A stretch of 64,000 bases of DNA, from positions 1 to 64,000 of the forward strand of contig NZ_FRCD01000014.1 in assembly GCF_900142785.1 (NCBI RefSeq), written 5' to 3'. This document shows positions 62,565 through 64,000 of this stretch, in pieces. The notes under the pieces are model-generated. The model was not told the DNA's origin. It did no database searches and saw nothing but the letters and a program-made list of their open reading frames with translations. This stretch comes from Chryseobacterium carnipullorum. GTDB taxonomy: Bacteria; Bacteroidota; Bacteroidia; Flavobacteriales; Weeksellaceae. Within the stretch, counting starts at the first letter, position 1. Every line of letters starts with the position of its first letter. The translations under genes and the position numbers were made by a program.

Positions 62565-63602
62565 ATGAAACCAATAGAAAACGATTACCCGACAACCATA
62601 AAAACGCCACAAATGAAAGAAATACTACAATACCTGTTCAATCACCACACTTTGTCCAAATCTGAGGCAAAAGCAACGATGATCGAGATTGCTCAGAATA
62701 AATTTAATACTGCCGAGGTTACTGCTTTCATCAGTGTCTTTCTGATGCGGAATATTACTTTAAAAGAATTGGAAGGCTTCAGGGAAGCTCTATTACAGAT
62801 GGCGGTTCCTGTACATCTTAACTCTGAAGATACCTTGGATATTGTTGGTACCGGAGGGGATGGGAAAAACACCATCAATATCTCAACACTGGCAAGCTTT
62901 GTAGTTGCCGGAGCTGGTCAGAAAGTTGCCAAACACGGAAATTACGGAGCATCTGCTACTACAGGATCATCAAATGTCATGGAAGAACTGGGGTATCAGT
63001 TCAAAAATAATTCAGACCAATTGAATGAGGATCTTGAGAAAGCCAACATCTGTTTTCTGCATGCTCCCTATTTTCATCCTGCCCTTCAGTCTGTGGGTGC
63101 CTTAAGGAAGGCTTTGGGGTTGAGAACATTTTTCAATCTTCTGGGCCCATTGGTAAATCCTGCCAAACCAAAATATTCGGTCATAGGAGTCTATAACATG
63201 GAAATTGCAAGGATCTATCAATACCTTCTGCAAAAAGAAGAACGGGAGTTTATTCTGGTTCATGGTTTGGACGGATATGATGAAATAAGCCTTACTCAGG
63301 ACAGCAAGATCATTACGAAAATCGGGGAAGAGATTTATTCAGCAGAAGATCTTGGATTTGACTCGGTAAATCCGGAAAGTATACTAGGAGGCGAAACCCC
63401 GCAGGAGTCTGCAAAAATATTCAGAAATATTCTCGAAGGAAATGGCTCATTACAGCAAAATTCTGTAGTTCTTGCCAATGCCTCAACAGCTCTGTTCCAT
63501 ACCAAAAAATTCGGAAGCTACGAAGATTGTGTTTTAGCAGCCAAAGAAAGTCTTGAGAGTGGAAAAGCATTAAGAAGCCTTGAATTATTGATAAACAATT
63601 GA
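62565..63602 (+). CDS. trpD: Anthranilate phosphoribosyltransferase
   Basis: A 345-residue enzyme. The PRPP site is IVGTGGDGKNTINIST, and the KHGNYGASATTGSSNVMEELG segment and LGPLVNPAK follow. The ATG at 62565 gives 345 residues; an internal ATG (MKEIL) at 62613 gives the more usual length of about 330, and either is possible. It is the third gene of the operon. Confidence 0.95.
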   Translation: MKPIENDYPTTIKTPQMKEILQYLFNHHTLSKSEAKATMIEIAQNKFNTAEVTAFISVFLMRNITLKELEGFREALLQMAVPVHLNSEDTLDIVGTGGDGKNTINISTLASFVVAGAGQKVAKHGNYGASATTGSSNVMEELGYQFKNNSDQLNEDLEKANICFLHAPYFHPALQSVGALRKALGLRTFFNLLGPLVNPAKPKYSVIGVYNMEIARIYQYLLQKEEREFILVHGLDGYDEISLTQDSKIITKIGEEIYSAEDLGFDSVNPESILGGETPQESAKIFRNILEGNGSLQQNSVVLANASTALFHTKKFGSYEDCVLAAKESLESGKALRSLELLINN

Positions 63603-63675
63603 TATTGTGATATTTAAACTATTTCCCAACACCTCTGATTTCTAACGTCTACAATCTAACTTCTAGTTTAAAAAA

Positions 63676-64000
63676 ATGACAATACTTGATACAATTATTA
63701 AAAGAAAAAGAGAAGAGATTGCAATTTCAAAAGCAGAAATTTCAATTGAAAATCTAAAAAATTCTGAGTTTTTTGGAAGAAAAAGTTTTTCTCTGAAAGA
63801 ATCTCTAAAAAATAAAAGCGGAATTATTGCTGAGTTTAAAAGACAATCTCCTTCAAAAGGGATTATCAATGATCGGGTTCAGCCTTTGGAAGTGGCTTCT
63901 GCCTACGAAAATTTTGGGGCATCAGGAATTTCAATCCTTACCGACCGTGATTTTTTTGGAGGAAGTTTTGATGATATTCTGAATGTAAGAAAGCACATCA
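63676..64000 (+). CDS. trpC: Indole-3-glycerol-phosphate synthase, 5' part (cut by window end)
   Basis: The first 108 codons of a TrpC-type barrel: ILDTIIKRKREEI at the N-terminus, IIAEFKRQSPSKG with catalytic Lys/Ser, and ASAYENFGASGISILTDRDFFGGSFDDI. The reading frame is open to the window edge. It is the fourth gene of the trp operon. Confidence 0.95.
   Translation, partial: MTILDTIIKRKREEIAISKAEISIENLKNSEFFGRKSFSLKESLKNKSGIIAEFKRQSPSKGIINDRVQPLEVASAYENFGASGISILTDRDFFGGSFDDILNVRKHI

Noticed and set aside
1..64000. tRNA, rRNA or insertion sequence genes
   Set aside because: No cloverleaf with a TTCAANNC-type arm, no rRNA core sequence and no transposase-like frame was seen in reading.

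Overview
The window looks like a chromosomal segment of a Chryseobacterium-like member of the Flavobacteriia (Bacteroidota). This rests on low GC, dense genes with little Shine-Dalgarno signal, many Bacteroidota-type -7 promoter boxes (TAnnTTTG), a PorT-like type IX secretion (T9SS) gene with two proteins carrying T9SS C-terminal sorting domains, menaquinone (UbiE/MenG) and cytochrome bd genes, and signal-peptide proteins that begin with the Chryseobacterium-style QVGINT motif. The genus is inferred from protein character; no rRNA or tRNA gene was seen.

Layout. 0.1-6.3 kb: an eRF1-like small protein, a secreted AA10 lytic polysaccharide monooxygenase (LPMO) with chitin-binding modules, an RsmI-like methyltransferase/phosphatase operon, and dnaA. 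6.4-18.6 kb: thioesterase, pheA, a surface jelly-roll protein, a large DUF2339 membrane protein, rarA, yidD-lgt, bifunctional nnr, mscL, serA and a small HAD protein. 18.6-28.8 kb: a gene-poor stretch with a possible structured RNA, then idi, gcvT, three Cys-rich leader peptides of the bacteriocin-like type, an ArsC-like protein, a fluoride riboswitch controlling a CLC-F antiporter, LysR plus a YeiH-type exporter, and an MFS transporter. 28.9-38 kb: rny, 6S RNA, zapA and a coiled-coil partner, porT, ubiE, a FabH-like synthase, a phosphoesterase, a degenerate deacetylase and a threonine dehydrogenase. 38.3-50.8 kb: ggt, a dicarboxylate symporter, a lipid kinase, a DUF3298 lipoprotein, two tandem DUF3857/transglutaminase-like proteins (one lacking its catalytic residues), gyrB and an XRE regulator. 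51-60 kb: cydAB, a delta-60-repeat T9SS protein, lysS, rlmF, cytochrome c and lipoprotein genes, and two unknown membrane proteins. 60.2-64 kb: the trp operon (leader peptide, attenuator, trpE, trpG, trpD, and the start of trpC), cut by the window end.

Regulation is unusually readable. TAnnTTTG boxes can be placed before more than twenty transcription units. Three start codons lie exactly five bases after such a box, which suggests leaderless mRNAs. Several terminator U-tracts run into the -7 box of the next gene. Three RNA-based controls are visible: a fluoride riboswitch with a plausible ribosome-site switch, trp attenuation with three consecutive Trp codons, and 6S RNA. Degenerate intergenic repeats recur at about 25.4, 36.1 and 56.9 kb. 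No insertion sequence, prophage, CRISPR array or defence island was recognised, so the window is mostly core genome, and its novelty lies in small peptides, RNAs and promoter architecture.
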